A DNA stretch of 64,000 nt, taken from Micrasema longulum. Taxonomy: Eukaryota > Arthropoda > Insecta > Trichoptera > Brachycentridae. Of this stretch, positions 54,083-64,000 are shown piece after piece (within the stretch, counting starts at the first letter, position 1; each line of letters begins with the position of its first letter). The notes beneath the pieces were generated by a model that ran no database searches, was not told the origin of the DNA, and was given only the letters and a program-made list of their open reading frames with translations. The stretch lies in contig JAGVSM010002364.1 of NCBI GenBank assembly GCA_022494885.1, positions 62,001 through 126,000 on the forward strand. Reading direction: 5' to 3'. A program made the position numbers and the translations under genes.

Positions 54083-54289
54083 TTGATGGTAGTTCATTGT
54101 TATTACATTAATAAACGCATTAAAGAGCACAAACAATCATGGTCTAGTCATAAAGATAATTTAAATTCTGCCAATCATTTAATAGAAAATAAACATTCCT
54201 TTCAATTAAAAAATAATGTAAAAATAATTCATATTGCACCTAAAGGCCATAAACTTGACAAACTAGAAATTTTCGAAATTAATAGATAA
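54083..54289 (+). pseudogene. PLE ORF C-terminus (GIY-YIG endonuclease end)
   Basis: The 68-codon ORF reads RIKEHKQSWSSHKDN, NLNSANHLIENKHSFQLKNN and KIIHIAPKGHKLDKLEIFEI. In PLEs the C-terminal GIY-YIG endonuclease has exactly this series: an RxxEHK helix, an NxxHLxxxxHxF segment, then an aliphatic KGxKLDxLExxEI end. The GIY-YIG strand itself is upstream and lost. The stop is followed 270 bp later by the terminal segment with a hammerhead-like motif (54,560-54,720), so this is a coherent PLE 3' end. Confidence 0.75.
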
Positions 54290-54559
54290 AAAAATATACC
54301 TAACATAGAATAACTTAATGAACAGATAACACACGTGCATTCTCCATTACTTTACCCATTGTAATATATTTTTACTAATGACCTTTTACCCTTTGTTTTT
54401 CAGAAATCATAAATGACAAAAATCACACTCACGAAGGATGGGACACTAAAAATAAAATACCTTAACTCATTAAAATAGCATTATATCAACTCATTAGTTA
54501 ACCCGAAGAAATTTTTATAATGATCCTTAAGGTAAAAATAACTTTATTTAATATACTTT

Positions 54560-54720
54560 CATATGATTTGGAATTATCTATCCTTACCTCTATTTCGTAT
54601 TAATACATTAATAAAGATACCGGTCTCGAAAATGTCGCGAAAGCAATGAAACCGGTCACTGGATATTCCAAATGTGTGGATTAAAGTATCACTCGTCTAT
54701 TATTTATATAATAAATTATT
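54560..54720 (+). mobile_element. PLE terminal segment with hammerhead-like motif
   Basis: CCGGU (54,620-54,624) and ACUGG (54,658-54,662) can pair as stem I. Between them come CUCGAAAA in the place of CUGANGA, a UCGC-GAAA-GCAA stem-loop, UGAAAC, the loop CG and GUC. It is followed by GTGTGGATTAAAGTATCACTCG, shared with 3.1 and 39.9 kb. Position after a PLE ORF end supports a PLE terminal repeat. The altered core argues against strong activity. Confidence 0.65.
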
Positions 54721-54724
54721 CTTA

Positions 54725-55595
54725 CATTGTCTTAATATTGCAGTTTTATAATGATTACACGTTTTAACTGAGTGATCTATTCGCAAACCCAGCAAAATTC
54801 ATCTTTCTTTATTTTTAGCAAATCACAAAAAACTGAAACAATATTTTAGTTCTTAAACTTCTTTTTTTTTTATAATTAGTTGATAATTTATACGTGAGCA
54901 GTGATGATATAAGCATGATTATGTCAAGAAACAGTAGTTAAATAATAAATATAATTTTATACATTCCAAGTTTATAATACTCAAGTAGAGGTTGCCATGT
55001 TTGCAACAAATCCGATAATTTAAAAGTCAAGTTCTTTAAAATAAAGCCGTAATTAAAAGTGAAAATTGTATAATTATTGTAAAAATTTTTATTCTGAATA
55101 AGTTTCAATTAATATCTCACTATTTTTAGATGTTTGCAAGTAGTACCCTCCACTTATGCACTCTAATTTTTCGAGGCAAATTTGATACTAATTCACATAT
55201 AAACACACTCTTACCCTCACTTCCACACCCTAATACATACTCTCATACACACACACTGACCCTGCCTCCCCCACCCTCTCTCTCACACACACACACACAA
55301 ATTCTTATTATATACTTGATTGTTCATGTATAATGTATTTTTGTGGATATCTGTTATTGATTTCATTTTATGTTTTTTCGTTTGTAAAAATATATTTGCT
55401 GTTGATATCACAAAATAAATAATTAAAAAAACATTTTTACTAAAAAATGTTCGTATTTTAAAATGAAAGTTAACATTATTTTTATGAACGTTTTCAAACC
55501 AACAATTTCATACTCACAGCGCTAAAAACAGTAAATTTTTCAGTTCATATTTTTAAATAATACTAATTTTGCTTTTCATAATACTAAATACCATG
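54725..55595. other. No gene seen; CA/CT microsatellite at 55,230-55,300
   Basis: A+T-rich, followed by a stretch rich in CACACA and CTCTCT. ORF 55,130-55,333 is only the microsatellite in translation. CA-rich stretches with similar flanks occur near 8,540 and 37,065. Confidence 0.5.
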
Positions 55596-55599
55596 TTTT

Positions 55600-55735
55600 T
55601 CCGTGCCTCTTTACAGTTCATTGAGGGTCGGCCATTGAGGTACGCTGACTTTAATTCTTCCTGCATTGTGTCATCTCACTGGTCAGCTGCTCCCTCCTCA
55701 GGTCCCTTTCAATATTGGTCCACCAGGTGTGGGGA
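55600..55735 (-). pseudogene. Probable LINE ORF2 C-terminal fragment
   Basis: On the minus strand a frame reads HTWWTNIERDLRREQLTSEM, then TQCRKN and a stop. This resembles the GRPxxTWxxxIExDLxxxGLT ... DRxxWR module at the end of some LINE proteins. The segment is G+C-richer than its surroundings. It abuts the plus-oriented LINE that follows. Confidence 0.45.
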
Positions 55736-55789
55736 TATTATTTTAGATTGTTAACTTTACATGGAACTGCCCAAATCTATAAGCGCTTA

Positions 55790-56520
55790 TTAACTCCAAG
55801 GTACCTGGACGAAGGACTCGTCAAGTACCTCCGTTTAGTTGCAACAATTCGCGAACAGTTTACTTATAAAATGCTATTCGGAATCGACTCCACGTACTCG
55901 GCAATAACTATTCCGACGTTGCTGATATTTTAAACATAAAGTATAGTTTATCTAACTCAACTCTTTTTTATAATTATATAAATGTTAAAGGGTAATTTAC
56001 ATTTGTTAGATTAAAGAATTAAAGTGCTTTGCATGTTTACTTTTTTATAGGTACTATTGTGTACTATATTTACGTTTATACTTAATTTTTTAAGTACTTC
56101 AATTGTTATTATCATAACTTTCTTTCAATTACTTTTTTTGAGATATAAAAGAATTTGATCATTATGAAACAAATAAAACAAAGTTTTTTGTATTTATTTT
56201 ATTATAATAAACAACTACAAAGTCAGTTAAAAAATTTATTTTTTTAAAATTTTATCTGCACACATTGTTTACTTTTTTTCTGTATCTAAGTTTGTTCTTT
56301 ATACGAATCTGCTGTGTTATAGTATTTATGTAACATTATATTTTTCAATTTGATTAATATTTTTTTCACATTATATTGAAGTGTTTATATTATTTTTATT
56401 ATGTATCTTTGTAAGGTAAAAGACACTGCGTGCCGTGTATATAATTAAATAAAATTAATTAAATAAATAAAATAAATTAAATAAAAAAAAAAATAATTAA
56501 AATAAAAAAACAAAACATAT
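55790..56520 (+). pseudogene. LINE ORF2 C-terminus and 3' UTR, second copy
   Basis: The frame ending at 55,995 reads CNNSRTVYL, stop, NAIRNRLHVLGNNYSDVADI, LNIKYSLSNSTLFYNYINV. It is collinear with the protein end at 17,192-17,386, so both are one LINE family. Shared is NNSRTVY, the RNRLHxLG region and the final aromatic segment. The 3' UTR runs to GACACTGCGTGCCGTG and an (AAATT)n/(AAATA)n tail ending near 56,520. Confidence 0.65.
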
Positions 56521-56569
56521 AAAATATAAAATAATAAGTATTTAAATAAAACATAAAAAATATCAACGC

Positions 56570-56830
56570 GAGTCTGACAACGTATCCGTACCAACGGAGT
56601 CTAGTTTTGTTTACTTTCTACTGAATAGGCGCTACCCCAAAACTACCGCGAACATATTTATTTTTTATCTTTTCAATCCTGGTAACACCTGCCGACCATC
56701 TGAGCGTCTTTATTTTTGCTCTTGCTTTTTCTTCATGGTCCAACATTCTGATCCGTAAAGTAAAGCGGGACAAACGGCCGTCTTGTATATTTTATATTTG
56801 GTTTTATCGCCATTTTTGGGTCGCACTTAA
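56570..56830 (-). pseudogene. RTE/BovB-like LINE, post-RT segment
   Basis: No ATG ORF marks it, but the minus strand reads KTAVCPALLYGSECWTMKKK and, after a one-base shift, IKTLRWSAGVTRIEKIKNKY, VRGSFGVAPIQ, stop, KVNKTRLRWYGYVVRL. This is the PALLYGSECW ... MLRWxxGVTRxDxxRNxYxRGSxxVAPIxEKxxExRLRWxGHVxRR series of the RTE class. One stop and one frameshift are seen. Different family from the RTE-like fragment at 51.9 kb. Confidence 0.85.
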
Positions 56831-57019
56831 CACCTATAGTATTTAAGACGTCACAAAAATATTTATAAACAAAAATAAATATTCAGTACATCAGCAGAAA
56901 AATTGGAATACAAAAAACTTATGAGTGACTCGGTAAATGGGGGTGAATTGACATTATTTATGGTGTTCTTTTGTATGTTTTTAAAATGTATTCAGCGGGT
57001 ACTCTCAAGTAAAAATTCT

Positions 57020-57175
57020 GCCAAAGAAAATCGAGTAGTGATCAGCCGGCCTCGAGGTGTACTGTGGCCTTATTTTGTAGCCAATTCGATTCGTAAATTC
57101 AGTCGCATCTTATGAAAAAGAACGAGAGCAAAATTTTGATTGCGTTAGACTAAGGTAGATATATGACAAATGAAC
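57020..57175 (+). repeat. Family D repeat, copy 1
   Basis: TGTGGCCTTATTTTGTAGCC, CGATTCGTAAATTCAG, AACGAGAGCAAAATTTTGATTGCGTTAGAC and AGGTAGATATAT match, reversed, 62,985-63,125. Family unknown; no ORF. Confidence 0.65.
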
Positions 57176-57254
57176 GAACTAACGAAATGAAATTGTGACA
57201 TAAAAACATAATAATAATAAAATAAACATAAATTTTCCATACTTATCATAATTC

Positions 57255-57565
57255 ACCTTTCCGCTCCCAGAGGTGAAAAGGGAACTATATTTATAAATCA
57301 AATGCAGCGTATTTTGATCATTAGTAATATAACATTAAGCTGATTGGACCCGCGCTTCAAGTTTCAGTGCAGAAACAATAAAATATTGCAGTTTCAACGA
57401 ACTTAAAAATAAGATTTTTTTAGTATTCCATGCAAAGATCAAACTCAGAACCCCAAGATTGGTAGGCGAACATGTCAAACACTACACAAGCAGCAGGTTC
57501 AGCTCCTCTTGATTTTCTTTTTGACGGTTTTTTACCGAGAGCAGCCATCGAGTCAAAATTACGCA
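57255..57565 (-). mobile_element. SINE-2, full-length minus copy
   Basis: Reversed: tail TTTCCGCTCCCAGAGGTGAAAAGGG and AAATGCAGCGTATTTTGATCATTAG; tRNA-like part GATCAAACTCAGAACCCCAAG and TTGGTAGGCGAACATGTC; head TTTTTTACCGAGAGCAGCCATCG. Length of about 310 bp agrees with the 27.25 kb copy. Confidence 0.75.
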
Positions 57566-57569
57566 CCTA

Positions 57570-58500
57570 ATGTTCTAACGCACTAACAAAACTGTATTAT
57601 TCATCTACCCAGATTTAAAAATATTAATCCAACTCTGTGGTATTTCAACAAGCAGTGTAGACTTTTAACACAAATAGGCTAATGAGTTCATAAACCGCAT
57701 TTTTATTTTCTAAAAGTATGAATGTATAGTTTAAAAATAAAAGAAACACCTATACATTATTACCCTTTTCTTAAAGTTTCAAGTAAAAACGTTTAAGGAA
57801 ATAATAAATGTATTTTGTTTTCAAAGACCATTTGGAAAATAAAAAGTTTCGAGTTCAAAAATATGGTCTCATAAAATAAGCAAAATACCTATAAGAAAAT
57901 ACGTTTTCTTTTCGAGAACATTCTTTCCTGAAATCAATTTGTATTCTAAACGACTATCGTTAAAATATTCGAAAAAGTCCGTTATAAGAATAAAAATATA
58001 AAAGATCGTTATAGGTATCGATGGAAAGTTAATTATCGTCGGATATTGGATATCCGAGATGAGAAGAAAGAAGAAAGATGAAAGAAACTTGAATAAAGAA
58101 GCGTTGAAAAACAATGTTATTTCTTCTGCATCTTAATAAGGGCAACTTCTGATAGAAAATATTGTTTATTTTTTAGTTCCGGCGGTAGAATGATCAAAGT
58201 TTGTTACAGAATGTCTATTTTTCATCAGTATATACTTATGGATTTTCTGGGAGATTTTTTTATCCCTTATTTTTTTACTAAAAAGATTGAAGTTAAGATT
58301 TCGTAACTTACAGCGGTTATTTCGTAAAGTTTAAGGTCGATTTTATGATTTAAACTTTGTTACTGGACTAATAAATGAACGTTTTAAAATCACTTTAAAT
58401 AATGGGTATGTGTTAATTACTTTAAGAAAGGGTTCCTTAAAAGTCCATTTCGCAGTAAGATTATAAATAAAAAAAATTCGTCTTAAAAAGAACAAAGGTA
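57570..58500. other. No gene seen
   Basis: A minus-strand ORF of 81 codons (57,869-58,114) is hydrophobic, rich in F, I and L, and matches nothing I recognise. The rest is unique A+T-rich sequence. Confidence 0.4.
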
Positions 58501-58504
58501 TTTT

Positions 58505-58650
58505 TTAAATTATTTTGTGGTCCCATGGATAAGGTTGCGGACTCGTGGATTTGAACCCTACTCTACCCCAACTTGATTCCTATTTTCTATAAGTGATTTA
58601 TTTACAACTCGTTGAAAATTTCCCTAAAATCGAAATAATTGGATAAATCG
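58505..58650 (+). mobile_element. SINE-1 copy
   Basis: TTTTGTGGTCCCATGGATAAGG, GATTTGAACCCTACTCTACC, TTGATTCCTATTTTCTATAAG and TTACAACTCGTTGAAAATTTC follow the family order. About fifteen bases before the B box are deleted. Confidence 0.75.
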
Positions 58651-58654
58651 GGTA

Positions 58655-60600
58655 TATATGTATGTGTATGAATATGTATTAAGATGTGCACACTATTAAG
58701 TTTATATTTTATTTGTCTGTCCTTTCTTTAAATTTGTAAATTAATACTATGTATAAAAATGTAATTGCCTAATTTGGAATGGGGTATGCACCCTTATTAG
58801 CTGGGCAAAGTGTACAAAATATATGTAATATTACGATATGTATAAATAAATAAATATAGTAAAATAAAAATAAAAAAACACAAATACTTCCTTTATCTTT
58901 AAAAAAAAGTAGACGACTTGCGAAATTTATAATATATGTAGAATTGAGTTTGTTGTTGCAGGGAGCTCCTACCCTAGTTGGGATGGATAAAAGGAACAAG
59001 GTTGATGTTCAAATGAGTATTTATTACATGTTGAATAAGATATGAAACTCGATTATGCGTTGCTCTGAATATGTTATCCGATTTTGTTTTCGAGTGCAAT
59101 ATTGTTGGCACAATAAGTGTGAGAAATCGGAAAATATTTTGTTTCACTTCTCTTTACCTCGCTCAAATCAATATGGGATAATTAAAATCACATTTGTTCG
59201 AAATTAAATTCTTAAGCATTCCAATAGTTTATCCCGAAGCCAAATGAGGATACTTGCAAGTCTGCGGTGTTATTTCGCATCACATTCCAAGTGTGTAATT
59301 CTACAGCGGAACTGCGAAAATAACCATAAACATGGCGGCACAGTTTCTGCAAGTTGGGGAAAAGTTGCTATTATAGTTGCTATGTGCACCCACTCCGGTT
59401 ATAAGAAATATTGGCTCCATTGTTACATCCTTAATGCAAAAGTTTCCGAATAAAAGTTTTTTCTGGCCAACTTCGGGAGAGATGTACGGATTTGAGTTTT
59501 ATAATCAATCCGTTACCTATGTATTTATGTTTCGTTACTTAAAAATTAAAATTTTGTACCAAATATCAGCAATGCGCTTACTGATTCTTTTGTAAGTGTG
59601 CGGTTATTTGATTCACCGTAATCAATTATAATAAAGATGATTTTTTTTTGGATTTAACCGTTTTTTTGGCTGTATACAAATTAGGTTGCTTGTGTTTTGT
59701 GATGATTTTTTTTAAATCTAAATCAATCAATATATGGGGATTTTTTAATTGTTTTTCGTTTTTTATAAAAATAGTTTTCAAGTTGGCAAGTAGTCCATAA
59801 GCAGATTTTATTTTTTTATCTTTCTCTTTATTACTTATTTCCCTTTTTTTTTATTACTCTTTATTGTTTTGAAATTTTTCCCGAACCTAAAACCAGGGTT
59901 TTGGTTCTAGTCTATATACAGAACTGTATTTTTTATTCCACTCAGATATGGTCAAGTAAGAGTAATTAAAATTTTCTAATATGTTACTGATAAAAATTTA
60001 ACAGATCTTGGTTTATTGCGGCTTTTTATTAACAAGATAATCGATAAAAAAAGTACCCGAGTATCTATACAATCTTAATGGCAAGGCATATTTCTGTGAC
60101 ATATTTTCCAAGTTTATCTCTAAAATCGTATTTTTTAAATTCATATTAATGTTTATTGACACTTCTAGACTTTATAAATTTTAATTAACGGGCTCAAAAC
60201 CACGATGTTAATGTTCTTTTCCTCTGCTTTCTGTTTTATTCGATAAATTTATTAATTATGTAAAATATTTTAATTACCGACAGTTTCTAGCGTAACTCTT
60301 AAATATAACTTTCTTAAGAATAAGATTTTAGTCAAAAACGTAATATACTTTACCTTTTAAAATAGTTTTTCAACAATATCTATTTTGAGCAAAACGTAGG
60401 CAGCTTAATTTTCAAATAATTCCAAAAAAAATATTTGTAGGGTGCAGATATTTTTTTTGTTCATGTAATAGTAATGTTTTCTCAAAACTAGAAAATTAAC
60501 TGATTTACTTAAGATTATTATTAAAATAAAAATAAAATGATCAAAGTAACAAAATAAGATACATTAGTCGATTCGCAAATATAAAACGAATGCATATCAA
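58655..60600. other. No supported gene
   Basis: The patch 59,230-59,460 is G+C-richer and contains AAACATGGCGGCACAG, a YY1/Pho-like word. An ATG there (59,332) opens only 14 codons (MAAQFLQVGEKLLL). ORFs at 59,244-59,453 and 59,377-59,595 overlap and are unrecognised. It could be a promoter or first exon, but there is no firm support. Confidence 0.3.
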
Positions 60601-60604
60601 CTGT

Positions 60605-60632
60605 AGAGTAATAATGCGTAACCTAGAGAGAA
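60605..60632 (+). repeat. Left terminal inverted repeat of the P-like element
   Basis: Pairs base for base with 61,586-61,613 over 28 bp. The bases just outside (TGT on the left, GAG on the right) do not continue the match. Confidence 0.9.
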
Positions 60633-60815
60633 GCCCTATCACTTTGTTTCATAGAACGCAAGCGATGTTGGTTTATTGGTTTGCAACCAATTTGTGGCCA
60701 TTTTGTTTTATTTGACAACATAAACATAACGGTTCGATCGGATACTTCTGTAGATGTGCTTGACTTTGTTTGTAAATAACTTGGATATTTACGATATAAA
60801 AAATAAAAATCGACT

Positions 60816-60885
60816 ATGGTGAATTGCAGTATGTTTGGTTGCAGCAGTCGGAGCGTCAAAGGTGTTAAAGGAGTCAGTTTTTCAG
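60816..60885 (+). CDS. THAP zinc-finger first exon (transposase-like)
   Basis: The frame reads MVNCSMFGC, then SSRSVKGVKGVSFS. THAP domains begin with M-x-x-x-C-x(2-4)-C and continue to a conserved GVSFxxFP; here Cys codons 4 and 9 and the GVSF word are in the right places. The exon ends at 60,885 at CAG followed by GTAATT, a good splice donor, in phase 1; the frame meets a TGA 7 bp into the intron. The remaining THAP residues (C...H zinc ligands) must lie in a later exon, not found here. Position just inside a terminal inverted repeat argues for a P-type transposase rather than a host THAP gene. A minus-strand ORF over the region is a shadow. Confidence 0.7.
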
Positions 60886-61585
60886 GTAATTGATTTTAAA
60901 TATTTTCCCATGATTTAAATTGATTGTTGACATTCACTGTCCCGACACGTTTATTATGTTGCTTAAAAATTTTCCTTATATCAACATATTTACTTCAAAT
61001 ACTATTTTTCCTCAATTTCGGGGATAAATTTGTGAATTAAAGTATGTTTACTGTTGATAATGACAGTTGATTATGAGCAATATGTCAGGGCCGCATTAGG
61101 CATCCATATAAAGTTTGAGTTTTTATCGAGTAGAGGTTTATTAAAATTTTACTCGAAAATAGCAAAATTAACCTTAAAATTGCATCTCAAATGACGTGTC
61201 TAAATTTTAGGCCGCTATGACTTGCCATTTTAGAGATGTGACGGACAAACAAACAAACTCAACACAGGACTTTAGTTCAATGAAGTTGGGATTTATACCT
61301 CAATAAATATAACATAAATGTATTGTGAATAAAATTAATAAATAAATAAAAAAATAAACACAAACATGTATTTTCAGTTTTATAAAATAAATATAGGCAA
61401 GTAATAGAAAAATAGATTGGAATAACCCTGCAATGATGAATACACAGATACATATTTAAAAGTAATTACAATGCAAATTAATATCAATTTGTCAATTCTC
61501 GACCTGAGTACGGCCCATTCTTTTGCTGCGAACTGTAGCTAACTTAATACCCAACAGTCATATTTTGGTTTTACTGCATTTAGGT

Positions 61586-61613
61586 TTCTCTCTAGGTTAC
61601 GCATTATTACTCT
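61586..61613 (-). repeat. Right terminal inverted repeat of the P-like element
   Basis: Perfect reverse complement of 60,605-60,632. Just inside, near 61,243-61,295, the words CAACACAGGACTTTAGTTC and ATGAAGTTGGGATTT resemble 8,634-8,668 (CAACACAGGACTTTTACTC, ATGAAGTTGGGACTT). The interior may therefore hold a second, unrelated repeat. Confidence 0.9.
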
Positions 61614-61619
61614 GAGGCA

Positions 61620-62980
61620 TCAACCATAAATTTTATTTTTAAATCTTATTTTTTTCTGAAACTCCTTTCAAAATTCTCTCAGTACGTAGGGTTTTAGAGT
61701 TAACCAAAGTTACGTCGGACTTATTATTTAAATTTAATTAGTTTTTTTTAGAATTAATTTAATATGACGACATTTGCCATTATTAGATGTTAGTTTATTT
61801 TTTAAATTTTCATATTTAATGTTTTTGTTCGGTTTGTTTAACTTTAAACTGTTTTGCAGACCATTGGAACATTTGAGGTAAAATGTTAAAACCTAATAAA
61901 TAAAGATAACATTCGCGATTTCTTCGAACTCGACCGAAAAGGCGAATACAAATCACCCCTCGGGTTTAATGTCACCATTAGAACACCTATTATCTTTAGT
62001 GTTTAGTACCCGGAGCGCAGAAATAGGTAGGAGATACGATGCACACTGCATTATCCATCCGTTCACATACCCGATATATATGTTTACCCGCTCAATGTTC
62101 GTACATACATAATTATTATGTGGGTGCACAGGAATGCATAATCCATATTAAATACATGGCTGCGGGGTTCAAGGGAAAATAATTATTGCTTTGTGTAAAT
62201 TCTGGCATGTTGATAAGGTAAACAATGTCACTTAAATCAGAATCGTTATCCAAAGAAAATACCCAAAGAGCAATGTCACTCTTATACAAATATACATACA
62301 TACCTACGTAACGAGTATCTACATACATAATGCGCTTAGGGTCATAGAAGCATAAGTGACATTTGATATAAATTTAATCTGACTGAGGTTAGTAATAAAA
62401 AATGACACGTCGACGCCACTCTGACTCAAGCAAAAGTATTGACCCGTACAAGTCTAAAATAATTTCTGTAGACATAAAAAATATTTTGTATTCTTTAGGT
62501 CTTAAATTTATTACTTTAAAAAATTATGTTCAAGATTTTTATCTTTGATAGATAATCAATTATAAAACGTCAATTTTCAATAAACATTGACTCTAAAACT
62601 GATAGTAAATTGGCCAAAATTTTAAAACGATATTTATTGACTTATAATATGTGTTTATTCAATTAAGTTAGTTTAATTTCATTGAATTTTTTTTTTAAAC
62701 TTTGTTATATAAATCTTCAAATTCGAAGAATATGTTCTTCGGCGGACTTACTGCTAAATACAATATCTTACAGCCAACCAAGAACAGACTGGTCAAAAGA
62801 AGAGTTGGTCAAAAATTTATACTAAAAAAAAAAAACATTATACGTAGGTAGGTTCATGAAAAATCTAAGTAACAACTGTTTTTTTATGTGAAAATGGGGC
62901 TATTTATAACTTAACTACGCTCTAAAACAAAAAAAATAACCAACAGGCTTATTCTGACACAATTTTGATTCATAAGTTTG
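61620..62980. other. No gene seen; possible conserved element at 61,900-62,045
   Basis: The patch GAACTCGACCGAAAAGGCG, ATCACCCCTCGGGTTTAATG and TAGTACCCGGAGCGCAG is G+C-richer and not repeated in the window. A minus-strand 70-codon ORF (62,116-62,328) is unrecognised. Confidence 0.35.
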
Positions 62981-62984
62981 TTCG

Positions 62985-63125
62985 TTCGTAATATATCCAC
63001 CTCATTCTAACGCAATCAATACCATATTTTGCTCTCGTTCCCTTTCATACGATACGAATTTATTCACGAAACAAATTAATTACATCATCAGGCCACAAAA
63101 ACGAGCTTTCAAACAATAAAACAAA
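62985..63125 (-). repeat. Family D repeat, copy 2
   Basis: Reverse of 57,020-57,175: ATATATCCACCTCATTCTAACGCAATCAA, TTTTGCTCTCGTTCCCTTTC, CGATACGAATTTATTCACG and TCAGGCCACAAAAACGAGC. Confidence 0.65.
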
Positions 63126-63699
63126 TATTTTTGTCTGATGCCGACTACCAAAAAAGCTGAAAAAAACTTAAACGTACTCGTATTCAGAGATTTTGAATTT
63201 CGATAGGTACCTGAGTAATTTTTATTTTGTACATTTCAATGAACACTCTAGCTAAATGAGTTAATAGCAGAAAACCTTTAATTTTGTCTAGAAAAATAAA
63301 ATAGAAAAAAATATATGTTTACCGAAGTAAAACAGCAAAGTTTGTATAAAACCGTTAATGAACATAATGCGTTTTATCTTCTGTTTTCTTATCTTGTTTA
63401 ACTTTTAATGGAGAGACATTTTCCAATCAAGTGTTTATCAAGTCTTTTTTTTTTAAAGTTTGAGTGAATCTTTTAAACCTTAATATATTGCAGGTTTAGC
63501 AATATTGTACGCATAAAGTATAAGTATTATGTTTTGCATCCGAAAATAATATTTTTGTGACGCCAAATATGTTTAAAATTTTGATGTATCGTTTTTGATG
63601 CCGTATAATTCAAATTCGTTCTGAAGTTTACAAGTACTAAAGAACCGTTTATCAAACCCAAAATGCAAGAACCCCTTTGAAACCGAAGCAGTTTAATTA

Positions 63700-63835
63700 C
63701 TGAGCTCCTAAGAATGTTAAAAAATGTCTATTGGAAAAACAGAAAAGAATTGACAAAAGAGCGTGTAAACTAAGACACTCTGAATAATCAGCCATAGCGG
63801 AACATTTTAAAGAAACGGGCCTTTGAATCAGAGAT
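63700..63835 (+). pseudogene. PLE GIY-YIG endonuclease fragment, decayed
   Basis: Two adjacent frames give SIGKTEKN and then, after a short shift, RIDKRACKLRHSE, stop, SAIAEHFKETGL. PLE GIY-YIG domains read YIGKTxRxLxxRxxEHKRACKxx...SAxAEHxxxxGH, so both pieces fit in order. Several residues, including the EH before KRACK, are deleted. The fragment is truncated and full of lesions. The last 160 bp of the window after it are unassigned. Confidence 0.6.
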
Positions 63836-64000
63836 TCTCCATAAACCTAGAAATCTCAATTTACGAAAATTCACTTTTTTATAGGAATAACCTACTAAGT
63901 TTCTATTTTAAAAGCTTATCAGCAGGTGGAAAAGAGATGATATAGAAGAAATATATCAAAAATACAACACAACACCTAGACCTTTTGAGAAAAAAACATT

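Larger units (their letters stand above)
60602..61616 (+). mobile_element. P-type DNA transposon derivative with THAP exon
   Basis: A 28-bp perfect inverted repeat bounds the element: 60,605-60,632 (AGAGTAATAATGCG outward start) and 61,586-61,613. A possible degenerate 8-bp target duplication shares ATCAAC on both sides (ATATCAAC before, GCATCAAC after), but its placement leaves three mismatched terminal bases. Inside, 211 bp from the left repeat, an ATG starts a THAP zinc-finger exon (60,816-60,885). P elements have this layout: inverted repeat, short leader, exon 0 with an N-terminal THAP DNA-binding domain, then an intron. The roughly 700 bp after the exon show no catalytic domain, so the copy is probably internally deleted and depends on a helper. 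Confidence 0.7.

Noticed and set aside
55130..55333. ORF rich in T, H and P residues
   Set aside because: It is the CA/CT microsatellite read in one frame.
59332..59376. First exon starting at the ATG in AAACATGGCGGC
   Set aside because: Only 14 codons before a stop and a weak possible donor; the YY1-like word alone is not enough.
60623..60859. 78-codon minus-strand ORF across the P-like element
   Set aside because: It overlaps the inverted repeat and the THAP exon on the other strand, which has clear domain support; this is a shadow frame.

Overview
This window is A+T-rich, intron- or intergenic-like DNA from an animal, most likely an invertebrate. No complete host protein-coding gene could be supported. 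There are no bacterial operons, ribosome binding sites or long ORFs. Almost everything recognisable is a transposable element or its debris: LINE C-termini, Penelope-like retroelement (PLE) pieces, two tRNA-headed SINE families, and mariner-, hAT- and P-type DNA transposons. The mixture of CR1/Jockey-type and RTE-type LINEs, PLEs with hammerhead-like RNA motifs, hAT, mariner and a THAP-bearing P-like element points to a metazoan; an arthropod or another invertebrate is an inference, and the species cannot be named. All family names (A, C, D, E, SINE-1, SINE-2) are mine, assigned by comparing copies by eye within the window.

Layout. 1-8.3 kb: copies of family A/E, a PLE terminal fragment, a LINE C-terminus (6.2-6.7 kb) and a long hairpin (8.1 kb). 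8.8-21 kb: LINE tails, SINEs, a hammerhead-like motif (12.85 kb) and a second A/E composite (18.9-19.8 kb). 21-31 kb: RTE-type LINE debris, a DNA element with GGCAAAACGGGTA inverted repeats, several SINEs, two LINEs tail to tail (27.8-28.6 kb) and a LINE ending in an 11-bp minisatellite (29.7-30.4 kb). 31-42.3 kb: more LINE tails, the best-preserved LINE (38.2-39.3 kb, inserted in a SINE-2 copy), PLE tails (39.8-40.1 kb) and a PLE reverse transcriptase fragment (41.9-42.3 kb). 44.7-46.0 kb: a mariner remnant bracketing a nest of other repeats. 48-54.7 kb: a dense A/E cluster, including a hAT element (50,076-51,285) whose 8-bp target duplication is proved by the host repeat continuing on both sides, and a PLE 3' end. 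55-57.6 kb: three LINE fragments. 60.6-61.6 kb: a 1-kb element with 28-bp perfect terminal inverted repeats and a first exon encoding the start of a THAP zinc finger, resembling an internally deleted P element.

The features do not form a pathway. They record repeated insertion of elements into one another. The items most worth following up are the P-like THAP element, the hammerhead-like RNA motifs tied to PLE ends, the unclassified A/E composite repeat, and the mariner and hAT nests.
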